A stretch of DNA of 64,000 bases from Novosphingobium sp. (lineage in GTDB: Bacteria > Pseudomonadota > Alphaproteobacteria > Sphingomonadales > Sphingomonadaceae): NCBI GenBank assembly GCA_020848655.1, contig JADLHU010000051.1, positions 1 to 64,000 of the forward strand. Reading direction: 5' to 3'. Below, in pieces: positions 25,024 to 33,443 of this stretch. Made by a program: the position numbers and the translations under genes. The notes below the pieces were generated by a model, which was not told where the DNA came from, searched no databases, and saw only the letters and a program-made list of their open reading frames with translations. How positions within the stretch are numbered: the first letter of the stretch is position 1; the number at the start of each line of letters is the position of its first letter.

Positions 25024-26306
25024 GGCCGGTCCGCCGGTGGCAGGGTGAAGCGGCGATCGCCGAAAGCGGCCTCGACGTGCGCGGTGGCGGGCAGGGGGGC
25101 GGGGTGTCCGGCGACGAGGGCCACCGGCGTGCCGTTGACCCGCACCTCTGCGCTGGTCGCGCCGACGCATTCGAGCGTTCCCGCGGCGTGGTCGCGGATC
25201 AGGCAGGCGCCGTGATCCAGATCGGCCAGATCGCGCCAGCGGGCCGCCAGCGCCGGGTCGCGCGCGATCGTGCGCCCCAGTTCGGCCATCGCCAGCATGG
25301 CCAGGCCCACGGCGGGATCGCGCGCGTCCCCGGCCAGCCAGGCGACGCTGCGCACGGCGTCGTGGGCCAGCAGCGCGAAAGGCGCGGCATCGGCGGCCAG
25401 CGCCTGGCCCAGCAGCGCCGCGTCGGCCGCGCGCTCGTGCCGCTCGGCGGTGTCGCGGCGTTGGGCGGCGCGCGCGGTCATCCGCGCGGCGATGGCGGCC
25501 AGAGCATCGCGCAGCCGCGCCACTTCGCGCGGGCCGCGAATGCGCGCCGGCTCGGCGAAATCGCCCGCCGCGATGCGCAGGGCTTCCTGCTTCAGCCGCG
25601 TGATCGGCCCGCCGATCAGCCGCACCAGCGCCAGCGCCACGACCAGGCAGGCGAGCACCGATCCGATGCCGATCATCGCGCTGGCGAACAGCGCGTTCTG
25701 CGTGGCGACGCGGATCACCGAGATGTTCACATCGGCCCCGGCGGTGCCCGCGATGCGGCCATCGGGCGCATAGAGCGGCGCGGCGGCGGTTTTCAGCAAG
25801 CCCCATTTTTCCTGGTATTCGATCGGCGAGACATAGACCCCGCCGGTCTTCTGGCTGTGCCGCAGCCCAGCCATGGTCTCGGCCGGCAGCGCATCGGCAT
25901 AGCCGACGTTCGAGTGATCATCGCCGAACGAGCTGTCGAGGATATATTCGATGTCCTGCGGCCCGCCCAGGATTTGGCTGTACAGGTAGGTCAGCCCCAG
26001 CTTCTGCCGGATCTGCTGCATCGGCACGACATTGCGGCGATAGGCCTCGCCCTGTTCCAGCACCAGCGGATCGCCGCCGGCGTGCCAGGCGCGGACCAGC
26101 GCGGCGTGATCGGCCGGATCGACCAGCGCGCCGGCGAGCGCGCTCGTCGTCACCAGCTTGCGATCGAACCCGTCGACGATCGTGCCCGAAAGCCAGGTGT
26201 AGACCATGGTGGCGAGCAGCATCGCCGCCGCGATGACGGCGGGCAGGAACGTGCGCAGCAGCAGCGACTGGATGGGCAGGCCGTTACGCCGCATAAGGCC
26301 GCTCAT
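25020..26306 (-). CDS. Membrane sensor with HAMP and degenerate PP2C-like tail (pseudophosphatase A)
   Basis: A 428-residue protein. TM1 is at about 18-38, followed by a periplasmic sensor of about 150 residues with 'GLTYLYSQILGG' and 'YVSPIEYQEKWGLLKTAAAPLYAPDGRIAGTAGADVN' (a CHASE/Cache-like ending). TM2 is at about 205-228, then HAMP. The tail holds 'VAWLAGDARDPAVGLAMLAMAELGRT', which aligns with 'FFVVGDVSGKGVPAALFMAMTAIRFK' of the full phosphatase. It stops before the TDG and SDD motifs. It thus seems to be a truncated, inactive relative. Start 26306 overlaps the transporter gene by 23 bases; ATG 26294 is an alternative. Confidence 0.62.
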   Translation of the reverse strand: MSGLMRRNGLPIQSLLLRTFLPAVIAAAMLLATMVYTWLSGTIVDGFDRKLVTTSALAGALVDPADHAALVRAWHAGGDPLVLEQGEAYRRNVVPMQQIRQKLGLTYLYSQILGGPQDIEYILDSSFGDDHSNVGYADALPAETMAGLRHSQKTGGVYVSPIEYQEKWGLLKTAAAPLYAPDGRIAGTAGADVNISVIRVATQNALFASAMIGIGSVLACLVVALALVRLIGGPITRLKQEALRIAAGDFAEPARIRGPREVARLRDALAAIAARMTARAAQRRDTAERHERAADAALLGQALAADAAPFALLAHDAVRSVAWLAGDARDPAVGLAMLAMAELGRTIARDPALAARWRDLADLDHGACLIRDHAAGTLECVGATSAEVRVNGTPVALVAGHPAPLPATAHVEAAFGDRRFTLPPADRP

Positions 26307-28755
26307 CCTGCGATTTCAGCATGACCAGCGCGAGGTCGGCATGGCGCGCGGCGATTTCGTCCACATCGCGATAGCGCACCCAGGCCGGCCCTTCCGCAGT
26401 GTCGAGCCGCAGGGCCGCTTCATCGCCGGCCTGCGCCACCGCGCGCACCGCCAGCGCCGCCAGCGCATCGAGCGAGGCCCCGCCCAGTTCGCGCGAACGG
26501 GCCAGCGCATCGATCACCGCCAGCAAGGCGGGACCATGCCCGGGCGCGATGCCCAGCAGGCGGCGCAGATCGGCGCGCAGCATCGGCGCGATGCCGGGGC
26601 GCAGCGCCTGGCGCGCGATCCGCGCGAAGGCCGGCGCGGCCAGGCGGGCATGAAGCGCGTGCGCGGCGGCCAGCGCTTCGACCGGGCGGCCCGCCCGCAG
26701 CGCATCCTCCAGCAGCGGGGCGAGGTCGGGCGCGGCGGCGCCGCTGCCGTCGCCGGCCGGCGCGGCTTGCGCGTGCAGCAGCGGGCGCAGCAACTGGAAC
26801 GTGGCGTAATCGACCCCCGTCTCGATCGCCTCGATGGCGTTGCCGCGCACTTTCGGATTGGCCGAATGGAGCGAGACGACGAGCAGGTCGAAGGTTGGCA
26901 GCAGGCCGGCCAGCGCCAGCATTTCCAGCGCGAAGTCGATCGCCGCGCCCACGCGCTCGCGACTGGCGCGGGCCAGCAGGGCCACGGCGCGGTCGTTCAC
27001 GCAGGCGTCCTTGCCGCCATGCTCCAGCGCCGCCGCGCCGGCCAGCAGCGCCCGCGCTTCGCGCAGTTCCAGATGGACCAGCCCTTCGATCTGCGACAGC
27101 AACTGGCCATAGGACAGTTCGGCCAGCGCGCGGGCCGCCACGGCGCGCGCGCGGAACGGCATGCGCCGATCCTGCAAGGCGCTGACCAGGCGGGGGATCG
27201 CCGTCTCGCCGGTTTCGACCAGGCTGGCGGCGATGGCGCGCCGGTCGCGCGGGGCCAGCGTATCGGCGGCGGCAAGAAGCTGGGGGATCGTTTCGGTATC
27301 GCCGATGCGGCCCAGCATGGCCACCGCATCGAGCCGTCCCGCCTGCGGCAGGCCGCCAAGCCCGGCGATCAGGCCGGGAACGAGGTGGAGATCGTCGGGG
27401 CCGGGGCCGGCTGCCGGGGCATCGGCGCGCGCGGCGCGGTGGCGGTCGGCGAAGTTCATCCAGCCGCGCCGCATGTTGCGCGCCATCGCGGTGGGATAAA
27501 GCTGGCGCAGGAACACCACGATCGCGATCAGCGCCGCGCCCACGATCAGCCCGATACCCGACAGTTCGCGCATGTCCATGCGGCTGGCGAACAGCAGCAG
27601 GAAGCCGCCCGCCAGCAGGCTGGCCAGCGGTTCGCACATCCCTTCCACCACGGTGCGCAACGGGCGCTTCACATCGGATGGCACGGCGTTGAACAACAGG
27701 TTCTGGTTGTTGTATTCGATCGAGGTAAGCACGCCGTGATAGGCGAAGAACGCCGCCAGCGCCGCGCCGGTGCCGCCGTGCAGGAAGAAATAGCCGAAGG
27801 CCGCAAAATAGCTGAGCGGCAGGATGAAGGCGACGTTGCGCACGCCGAAGCGCGTGACCAGCCGGTTGAACACGAACAGGCAGACGATCAGGTTGAAGAT
27901 GTTCGACGCCGCATAGAGCTGGCCGAACAGCGCCGCCAGTTCGGCTTCGCTGCGGCCTTGTTCCAGCACGGTGGAATACTGGAATTCCGCCAGGTTGGTC
28001 AGCAGCAGGGTGACGAACAGCGTGGCCGCCAGCACCAGCGTGTAAGGCGAAAAGCGCAACGCCCGCGCCACCGCCGCCAGTTGCCCGAACGCGCCCTTGC
28101 CCGCGCCGGCATCGTCCACCGCATCGACTTCGCTTTCCGCGATCTGCGGCCAGCGCGCCTGGAGCATGCGCGATACCGGCACCGTGGCGATGGCGATGCC
28201 GGCCCAGATCAGCATGAAATAGGGCATCGGGATCACGCCGGCGCCCAGGCTGACGATCATCGCGCCCGCCGCCGTGCCCAGCGAACAGAACGCGGCGAAC
28301 AGCGGGAACAGGCGCTTGGCGTCCTGGATGTCGAAATAGCTGTCGGTGAAGTTCCAGAACAAGGTGTAGAGTGCGATGTACCAGACGGCGAGGTAGAGCT
28401 TCAGCCCGTAATAGACCGCCGCGTGCCATTCGGGCGCGATCTCGCCGTTGAGCAGCGCCCACAGCGCCGCGCCGCCCGCGATCAGCAGGGCCAGCGTCAC
28501 ATCGACCATGTGACCGATCGAATGGCGCACCAGCAGATACGAAAACACGCCCGTGTAGAGCAGCATGACCGGCGGGATCAGCAGGAAGATCACCGGCAGC
28601 TTGTCGGCGCCGACATTGCTGAGGAAGGCCGCGTCGCCCGCGCTGAAGCCCACGCCCATGCCCATCTGGAGCATGAAGCCGAATAGCCCGAACTGGAGCA
28701 GTTTCGGCATTTCGCCGCGCTCCAGCCGGAACAGCCGGTTCAGCAGTTCGCTCAA
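26284..28755 (-). CDS. NTT-like (ATP/ADP translocase family) transporter fused to HEAT repeats
   Basis: An 823-residue membrane protein. Residues 1-450 contain about 12 transmembrane helices with MFS/NTT character ('LLQFGLFGFMLQMGMGVGFSAGDAAFL', 'TDSYFDIQDAKRLFPLFAAFCSLGTAAGA', 'SIEYNNQNLLFNAVPSDVKRPLRTVVEG'). The ordering and 'DAKRLFPLFA' and 'LLFNAVPSDVKRPLRT' segments recall nucleotide transporters of the TLC/NTT family (TC 2.A.12). Residues about 460-790 are HEAT-like repeats ('AVAMLGRIGDTETIPQLLAAAD'). HEAT-fused NTTs are known in free-living bacteria; their substrate is unproven. It is first in a four-gene overlapping operon with the two pseudophosphatase sensors and the cNMP-fold protein. 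Confidence 0.72.
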   Translation of the reverse strand: MSELLNRLFRLERGEMPKLLQFGLFGFMLQMGMGVGFSAGDAAFLSNVGADKLPVIFLLIPPVMLLYTGVFSYLLVRHSIGHMVDVTLALLIAGGAALWALLNGEIAPEWHAAVYYGLKLYLAVWYIALYTLFWNFTDSYFDIQDAKRLFPLFAAFCSLGTAAGAMIVSLGAGVIPMPYFMLIWAGIAIATVPVSRMLQARWPQIAESEVDAVDDAGAGKGAFGQLAAVARALRFSPYTLVLAATLFVTLLLTNLAEFQYSTVLEQGRSEAELAALFGQLYAASNIFNLIVCLFVFNRLVTRFGVRNVAFILPLSYFAAFGYFFLHGGTGAALAAFFAYHGVLTSIEYNNQNLLFNAVPSDVKRPLRTVVEGMCEPLASLLAGGFLLLFASRMDMRELSGIGLIVGAALIAIVVFLRQLYPTAMARNMRRGWMNFADRHRAARADAPAAGPGPDDLHLVPGLIAGLGGLPQAGRLDAVAMLGRIGDTETIPQLLAAADTLAPRDRRAIAASLVETGETAIPRLVSALQDRRMPFRARAVAARALAELSYGQLLSQIEGLVHLELREARALLAGAAALEHGGKDACVNDRAVALLARASRERVGAAIDFALEMLALAGLLPTFDLLVVSLHSANPKVRGNAIEAIETGVDYATFQLLRPLLHAQAAPAGDGSGAAAPDLAPLLEDALRAGRPVEALAAAHALHARLAAPAFARIARQALRPGIAPMLRADLRRLLGIAPGHGPALLAVIDALARSRELGGASLDALAALAVRAVAQAGDEAALRLDTAEGPAWVRYRDVDEIAARHADLALVMLKSQDERPYAA

Positions 28756-28835
28756 TTGGTCCCCCGCCGACGTGCCCGGCCAAAATCATCACATGGTTTC
28801 GGGCATCTTAATCACTCGTTGTCACTAAATCCTTT
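28756..28835. promoter_or_regulatory. Divergent promoter region, NTT-HEAT operon / PP2C phosphatase
   Basis: Eighty bases separate the two divergent starts. The right part (28795-28832) is distinctly AT-rich for this genome, with CATCTTAATCACTCGTTGTC and TAAATCCTTTATG patches. No clear dyad or known operator is visible. Shared control of both transcripts is plausible from the arrangement. Confidence 0.45.
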
Positions 28836-30608
28836 ATGCAGCGCATGCTTTCGAGCGGGGCGATGACGGGGACAGTTCAAGCGATGACGGCAGGCGGGGA
28901 AACGGGGCACGGTGCTGGCGGAGCGGCGGGCCGAGGCGCGCGCCGGGGTGCTGGCCCAGGTGCGGGCGAGGCCACGGATGGGGCCGAGCGTGCATCGGGT
29001 CGGCGCGGATTGGGGCTGAAGCCGCAGTTGCTGGCGCTGCTGTTCATGCTCAATCTCGTGGCGGCGGCGGCCTATTCCAGCGTCATCTACAACACCAACC
29101 GCACCGAATTCATGGCCGGGGTCGATGCCCGCCTGCTGGCCGCGACCCATGCCGCGCAGGAAATCATCCCCGATCGCTATCACGAGGCGATCACCGGCCC
29201 GCAATCGATCCCCAAGGCCGAATTCGATGCGCTGCAGGCGCGCCTGTCGCGCTTCGCCAACCGGTCGGGCTTCGTCTACGTCTATACCTACATGAAGCTG
29301 GGCAACCAGATCCGCACCGTCGCCACCAGCGCGACCGACCAGGAAATCGCGGCCGGCCGGCAGACCCCTTTCTTCGCGCTTTACGATACCGCGCCGCGCA
29401 AGCTGTTCGAAAGTTTCGCCGACGGGCGCACCCGGTTCGATGAATACAACGATTCGTTCGGGCGCTTCCGGTCGATCTACCGGCCGGTGCGCATGGCCGA
29501 TGGCCGCGTCTATGTGGTCGGCGCGGACGTGGACCTGGCCCATCTGGCCAAGCGCCAGGCCGAAGTGCTGACCAAGGCGATCCTTATCGGCGTGGGCATG
29601 TTCACGCTGTCGATGGCGCTGGGCTGGCTGCTGGTGGCGCGGATCGTCGATCCGCTGGTGCGGCTGACGTCGTTCACGAAGAACATGGAACGGCGCAGCT
29701 TCCAGCCCGACGTGTCCGAGATGGCGGCGATGCGCAAGATCAGCGGATCGCGCGGCGACGAAGTGGGCCGTCTGGCCGAGGCGATGGCCGCGATGATCGC
29801 GCGCCTGCAACGCTATCTGGTGGAAGTGGAAGCCGCCACCGCCGCGCGCGAACGCGTGGAAGGCGAACTGTCCGCCGCGCGCGACATCCAGATCGGCATG
29901 TTGCCGCGCAAGTTCCCGCCCTTTCCCGAACGCACCGATCTGGATGTGTTCGCCATGCTCGAATCGGCCAAGCAGGTCGGCGGCGATCTGTACGACTACT
30001 TCATGATCGACGAGAACCGGCTGTTCTTCGTGGTCGGCGACGTTTCGGGCAAGGGCGTGCCAGCGGCGCTGTTCATGGCGATGACCGCGATCCGCTTCAA
30101 GGCGCACGCTTTTTCCGCCGCGTCCACCGGCGAGATCATGGAACTGGTCAACACCTCGCTCTCGCGCGAGAATCCGGCCGAGATGTTCGTCACCGCCTTC
30201 GCCGCGATCCTCGATCTGCGCGATGGCACGGTGGAATACACCGATGGCGGCCACGAAGCCCCGTTCCTGATCCGCGCCGATGGCCGCGTCGATCGGCTGG
30301 CCAAGCACCAGGGCATGGCGCTGGGCGTGTTCGAGGACGTGCCCTACAAGACCGATCGCTTCACGCTGGCGCCGGGCGATGCGATCGTCCTGTTCACCGA
30401 TGGCGTTTCGGAAGCCACCGACAAGGACGATCAGTTGTTCTCGGTCGAGCGGATCGGCGATGCGCTGGCGCAGGCGCGCGCCAGTTCCTCGGCCCGGCTG
30501 ATCGCCGACGGACTGGCCGAAAGCGTGCGCGGCTTCGTCGGCACCGTGCCGCAGTCGGATGACATCGCGATTCTGGTGGTGTGCTACGAGCCGGCGCCCG
30601 CGGGTTAG
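28836..30608 (+). CDS. Sensor PP2C/SpoIIE-type serine phosphatase
   Basis: A 590-residue protein. Residues 1-60 are Gly/Ala/Arg-rich and probably disordered. TM1 is at 62-83, a periplasmic sensor at 84-243 (with 'SGFVYVYTYMKLGNQ' and 'FRSIYRPVRMADGRVYVVGADVD'), TM2 at 246-268, HAMP to about 330, then a coiled coil. The PP2C domain has 'AARDIQIGMLPRKFP', Asp384 (GGDLYDYF), Asp402 (GDVSGKGVPAALFM), Asp522 (FTDGVSEATD) and Asp575/576 (QSDDIAIL). It should dephosphorylate the STAS protein. ATG 28836 was taken; in-frame ATGs at 28863 and 28884 are possible. It is divergent from the NTT-HEAT operon. Confidence 0.93.
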   Translation: MQRMLSSGAMTGTVQAMTAGGETGHGAGGAAGRGARRGAGPGAGEATDGAERASGRRGLGLKPQLLALLFMLNLVAAAAYSSVIYNTNRTEFMAGVDARLLAATHAAQEIIPDRYHEAITGPQSIPKAEFDALQARLSRFANRSGFVYVYTYMKLGNQIRTVATSATDQEIAAGRQTPFFALYDTAPRKLFESFADGRTRFDEYNDSFGRFRSIYRPVRMADGRVYVVGADVDLAHLAKRQAEVLTKAILIGVGMFTLSMALGWLLVARIVDPLVRLTSFTKNMERRSFQPDVSEMAAMRKISGSRGDEVGRLAEAMAAMIARLQRYLVEVEAATAARERVEGELSAARDIQIGMLPRKFPPFPERTDLDVFAMLESAKQVGGDLYDYFMIDENRLFFVVGDVSGKGVPAALFMAMTAIRFKAHAFSAASTGEIMELVNTSLSRENPAEMFVTAFAAILDLRDGTVEYTDGGHEAPFLIRADGRVDRLAKHQGMALGVFEDVPYKTDRFTLAPGDAIVLFTDGVSEATDKDDQLFSVERIGDALAQARASSSARLIADGLAESVRGFVGTVPQSDDIAILVVCYEPAPAG

Positions 30609-30623
30609 TCTGATGGAATGAAC

Positions 30624-30651
30624 GGTGATGGCCCCGCGTGAGGCCGTCACC
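30624..30651. terminator. Bidirectional terminator-like hairpin
   Basis: GGTGATGGCC (30624-30633) pairs with GGCCGTCACC (30642-30651) with one G-T wobble and an eight-base loop. It fills the 46-base space between the convergent phosphatase and cyclase-like genes. Confidence 0.6.
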
Positions 30652-30654
30652 CCG

Positions 30655-31446
30655 TCACCCCGGCAGCACGAAGGCCGCGCGGTCCACGCCGTGCATCTTG
30701 CGCAAGTACAACCGCATGTCGGCGATCGCCTTGTGCAGCGCCGCATCGCAGGTTGGCGGGGCGGCAACGGCGGCCATGCTCATCGCGCAGGTTTCCAGGT
30801 CCCAGGGCATGAAATCGAACCCGGTTTCGGCCTCCAGCATCCAGATCACCGGATAGGGGCGGCCGAACATCACGCCCTTCAGTTCCTCGCGCCCGACCAG
30901 ATAGAGGCTGGCCTCGGCGCGGTTCGGCGCGACCAGCAGCACTTCCGCCAGATCGAGCGACAGCACCAGCGTGGCCGGGCGGGCGAACTTGGACAGGCGA
31001 AAGCCAAGGTCGATGTCCGGCCCGATGAAGTCCACATGCGGCGCGCTGTCTTCCGAGGACAGTTCGGGGATATCGAGTTCGATGTTGCTTTCGGCGAAAT
31101 CGGCCAGCCAGGCGGCGCCTTTCAACCGCAGCGGCAGCGCTTCGAGGCGGGACTGTTCGTAGCGGCGCATGGTGCGCAGCAGCGCGATCAGGATCGTCGT
31201 CACTTCGCTGGCGGATGACGGCTCGACCACGAAGATCACTTCGTCGCCCATGACTTTCCACACTTCCACCGCCGGGGTCTCGTCCTCGTCGAGGAATTCG
31301 AAGCCAAGCTGGCCGGCCAGCATCAGCGGGAAGTGCGTGAAGAAGGTGCGGAAGGTGTCCAGCCAGCCCGCGCTGCCCCGGCCGGTGTGGCTGGCCTTGA
31401 ACAGCGTGGAGCCGACCATGTCGACCGAAAGGAAAAGCCGCAGCAT
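30655..31446 (-). CDS. Divergent class III nucleotidyl-cyclase-like protein
   Basis: A 263-residue soluble protein. 'FLSVDMVGSTLFK' at the start matches the first metal-binding segment of class III cyclases (F-x-D-I-V-G-S-T), with Asp9. 'VWKVMGDEVIFVVEP' matches 'KTIGDG-V', with Lys64 and the second metal Asp68. 'DFIGPDIDLGFRLSKFA' aligns with the catalytic VNxAxR helix: the Arg is kept but the Asn is Asp. Both metal ligands remain, so nucleotide binding or cyclisation is possible but unproven. It follows the TorF porin gene by 13 bases. The cNMP-fold protein 6 kb away makes a nucleotide second messenger an attractive but unproven idea. Confidence 0.62.
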   Translation of the reverse strand: MLRLFLSVDMVGSTLFKASHTGRGSAGWLDTFRTFFTHFPLMLAGQLGFEFLDEDETPAVEVWKVMGDEVIFVVEPSSASEVTTILIALLRTMRRYEQSRLEALPLRLKGAAWLADFAESNIELDIPELSSEDSAPHVDFIGPDIDLGFRLSKFARPATLVLSLDLAEVLLVAPNRAEASLYLVGREELKGVMFGRPYPVIWMLEAETGFDFMPWDLETCAMSMAAVAAPPTCDAALHKAIADMRLYLRKMHGVDRAAFVLPG

Positions 31447-31459
31447 CGCGGGGCCGCGC

Positions 31460-32176
31460 TCAGAAGCTCGCCAGCAGCGATGCGACCACGGCGCCGCGCC
31501 CTGCCCGCCCGGCCTCGTCGGCGGCGCCATAGTCGCTGTCGATGTAGGACAAGGATGCGGTGATGGGGCCGTGCGACCAAGACAGGCCCGCCTCCCAGTC
31601 CCACTTCTTGAAGGCCGGATTGCTCTCGCGCCCGCCGCGCAGCCGCAGCGTCAGCGGGGTGGCGGGCAGCGCCACGTCCACTTTCGCGCCAAGGTAGAGG
31701 TTCTCGTAGCCGTAGTTGTCCTGATCGGGAATGTACGAGACTTGCGCTTCGAAGGCGGCGGGGCCGATCGTCCGGCCCAGCGTGCCGGCCAGTTCGATGT
31801 AGTTCACGCCGTGCCCGCCCGGATAGACATAGCCCAGCACCTTGGCGCTGTAATCCAGCCCGCCAGCCGATCCGGCATAGCCGCCGTACAAGTCCAGTTC
31901 CATGTGCGAACCGCCGGTGTTGGACACGTTCGATGCCCAGGTGCCCACGAAGAAGCCGCTGGCGGTGGTCACGTCGATGCCGCCCTGGACCGCCGGATCG
32001 CGGCCCGACAGGCTGATGCCGCGAAAGCGATAATCGGAAACCACGCCGATATTGGCGGAAATCTCGATGGCATCGGGCGCGTCGGTGGGGGCGCCTTGCG
32101 CGCGCGCGGCAGTGGCCCCGCCCATTGCCGGAACCAGCGCAAGCGCCGCCACAGTGATCCTGCCGAATAGTGTCAC
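31460..32176 (-). CDS. TorF family putative outer-membrane porin
   Basis: A 238-residue protein with a Sec signal peptide (cleavage near 'ARAQGAP') and a small beta-barrel. 'NIGVVSDYRFRGISLSGRDPAVQGGIDV' is the family signature (TIGR02001 type), and the chain ends with Phe as outer-membrane barrels do. The start is GTG at 32176 with AGGGGGA upstream. It is the first gene of a two-gene unit with the cyclase-like gene. Function is not established; the family name comes from an association with TonB-dependent systems. Confidence 0.82.
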   Translation of the reverse strand: MTLFGRITVAALALVPAMGGATAARAQGAPTDAPDAIEISANIGVVSDYRFRGISLSGRDPAVQGGIDVTTASGFFVGTWASNVSNTGGSHMELDLYGGYAGSAGGLDYSAKVLGYVYPGGHGVNYIELAGTLGRTIGPAAFEAQVSYIPDQDNYGYENLYLGAKVDVALPATPLTLRLRGGRESNPAFKKWDWEAGLSWSHGPITASLSYIDSDYGAADEAGRAGRGAVVASLLASF

Positions 32177-32264
32177 GCCCCGATTTCCCCCTGCGGCACT
32201 GGTGCCGGAAAAGGGGATACGCGCGACCCGTAAATATTCCTGAAACGCGCGCCGCGCCGCGCGA

Positions 32265-33443
32265 TCAGATCGCCTGCCCGGCCGCCCAGCCGCTGGCCCA
32301 GGCCCACTGGAAGTTGTAGCCGCCCAGCCAGCCGGTCACGTCCACCGCCTCGCCGATGGCGTAAAGGCCGGGCACGCGCCGCGCGGCCATGGTCTGCGAG
32401 GACAGGTCCGCCACCGAAATGCCGCCCGCCGTCACTTCCGCCTTGGCGAAGCCTTCGGTGCCGTTGGGCGCGAAGCGCCACCCGGCAAGGCGCGCTTCGG
32501 CGGCGCGCAGCGCCTTGTCGGGCAGGTTGCCCAGTTCCCCGTCCAGCGCCAGCCGTTCGCGCAGCGCATCGGCCAGGCGCTCGGGCAGAGCCGCGCCCAG
32601 CGCGCGGCGCAGCGCCAGGCGCGGGCGTTCGCGCTTGGCCTCCAGCAGCCAGCCGGGCGCGGCATCGGGCAGGAAATCCACCGCGATTTCGGTGCGGTGC
32701 TGCCAGTAGGAGGATATCTGCAGCATCGCCGGGCCGGACAGCCCGCGATGCGTGAACAGCGCCGCCTCGCGGAAGCGGATCTTGCCCCAGCGCACCTCGA
32801 CATCGGCGGACACCCCCGACAGCGCATGGAACAGTGCGTCGTCCGTGCCCAGCGTCAAGGGCACCAGCGCCGGGCGCGGCTGGACGATGGACAGCCCGAA
32901 GCGCCGCGCCGCATCATAGGCAAAGCCGGTCGCGCCCAGCTTGGGGATCGATGGTCCGCCCGTGGCAAGGACCAGCGCCGGGGCGGCGAAGTCGCGCCCG
33001 TCCACGCGGATGCGAAAGCGGCCATCGGCGTGGGCCACGTCCGTCACCGGCTGGCCCAGCAGCAGCGTGACCCCGGCGCGCACGCATTCATCGGCCAGCA
33101 TGTCGACGATCTGCCGGGCCGAACCATCGCAGAACAGTTGCCCCAGCGTCTTTTCGTGCCAGGCGATGCCATGGCTTTCCACCAGCGCCAGGAAATCCTG
33201 CGGCGTGTAGCGCCCCAGCGCCGACTTGGCGAAATGCGGGTTGGACGACAGGTAGCGATCGGCGGCGGTGTTGACGTTGGTGAAGTTGCAGCGTCCGCCG
33301 CCCGAAATCAGGATCTTCTTGCCCGGCGCATCGGCGTGATCGATCAGCAGCACGCGCTTGCCGCGCGCGCCCGCTGTCATCGCGCACATCATCCCCGCCG
33401 CGCCCGCGCCCAGCACGATAGCGTCGAACGGCGTGTCGCTCAC
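32265..33443 (-). CDS. HI0933/BaiN-like NAD(P)/FAD-dependent oxidoreductase
   Basis: A 392-residue flavoprotein with the dinucleotide-binding start 'AIVLGAGAAGMMCAMTAGARGKRVLLID', then 'GKKILISGGGRCNFTN', the fingerprint of the HI0933/YhiN family, and 'LVLATGGPSIPKLGATGFAYDAARRFG'. The C-terminal 'LYAIGEAVDVTGWLGGYNFQWAWASG' completes the FAD site. The substrate of the family is mostly unknown; BaiN members act on bile-acid-like substrates. The GTG start overlaps the preceding TGA stop (GTGA), so it is coupled to the other flavoprotein. Confidence 0.88.
   Translation of the reverse strand: MSDTPFDAIVLGAGAAGMMCAMTAGARGKRVLLIDHADAPGKKILISGGGRCNFTNVNTAADRYLSSNPHFAKSALGRYTPQDFLALVESHGIAWHEKTLGQLFCDGSARQIVDMLADECVRAGVTLLLGQPVTDVAHADGRFRIRVDGRDFAAPALVLATGGPSIPKLGATGFAYDAARRFGLSIVQPRPALVPLTLGTDDALFHALSGVSADVEVRWGKIRFREAALFTHRGLSGPAMLQISSYWQHRTEIAVDFLPDAAPGWLLEAKRERPRLALRRALGAALPERLADALRERLALDGELGNLPDKALRAAEARLAGWRFAPNGTEGFAKAEVTAGGISVADLSSQTMAARRVPGLYAIGEAVDVTGWLGGYNFQWAWASGWAAGQAI

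Noticed and set aside
26206-28686. An 826-codon plus-strand ORF antisense to the NTT-HEAT gene
   Set aside because: Gln/His/Arg-rich composition typical of antisense GC-bias frames; the minus-strand frame has clear membrane helices.
22474-32176. The signalling cluster as a phage-defence island
   Set aside because: No nuclease, toxin or known defence effector is present, and base composition matches the surroundings.
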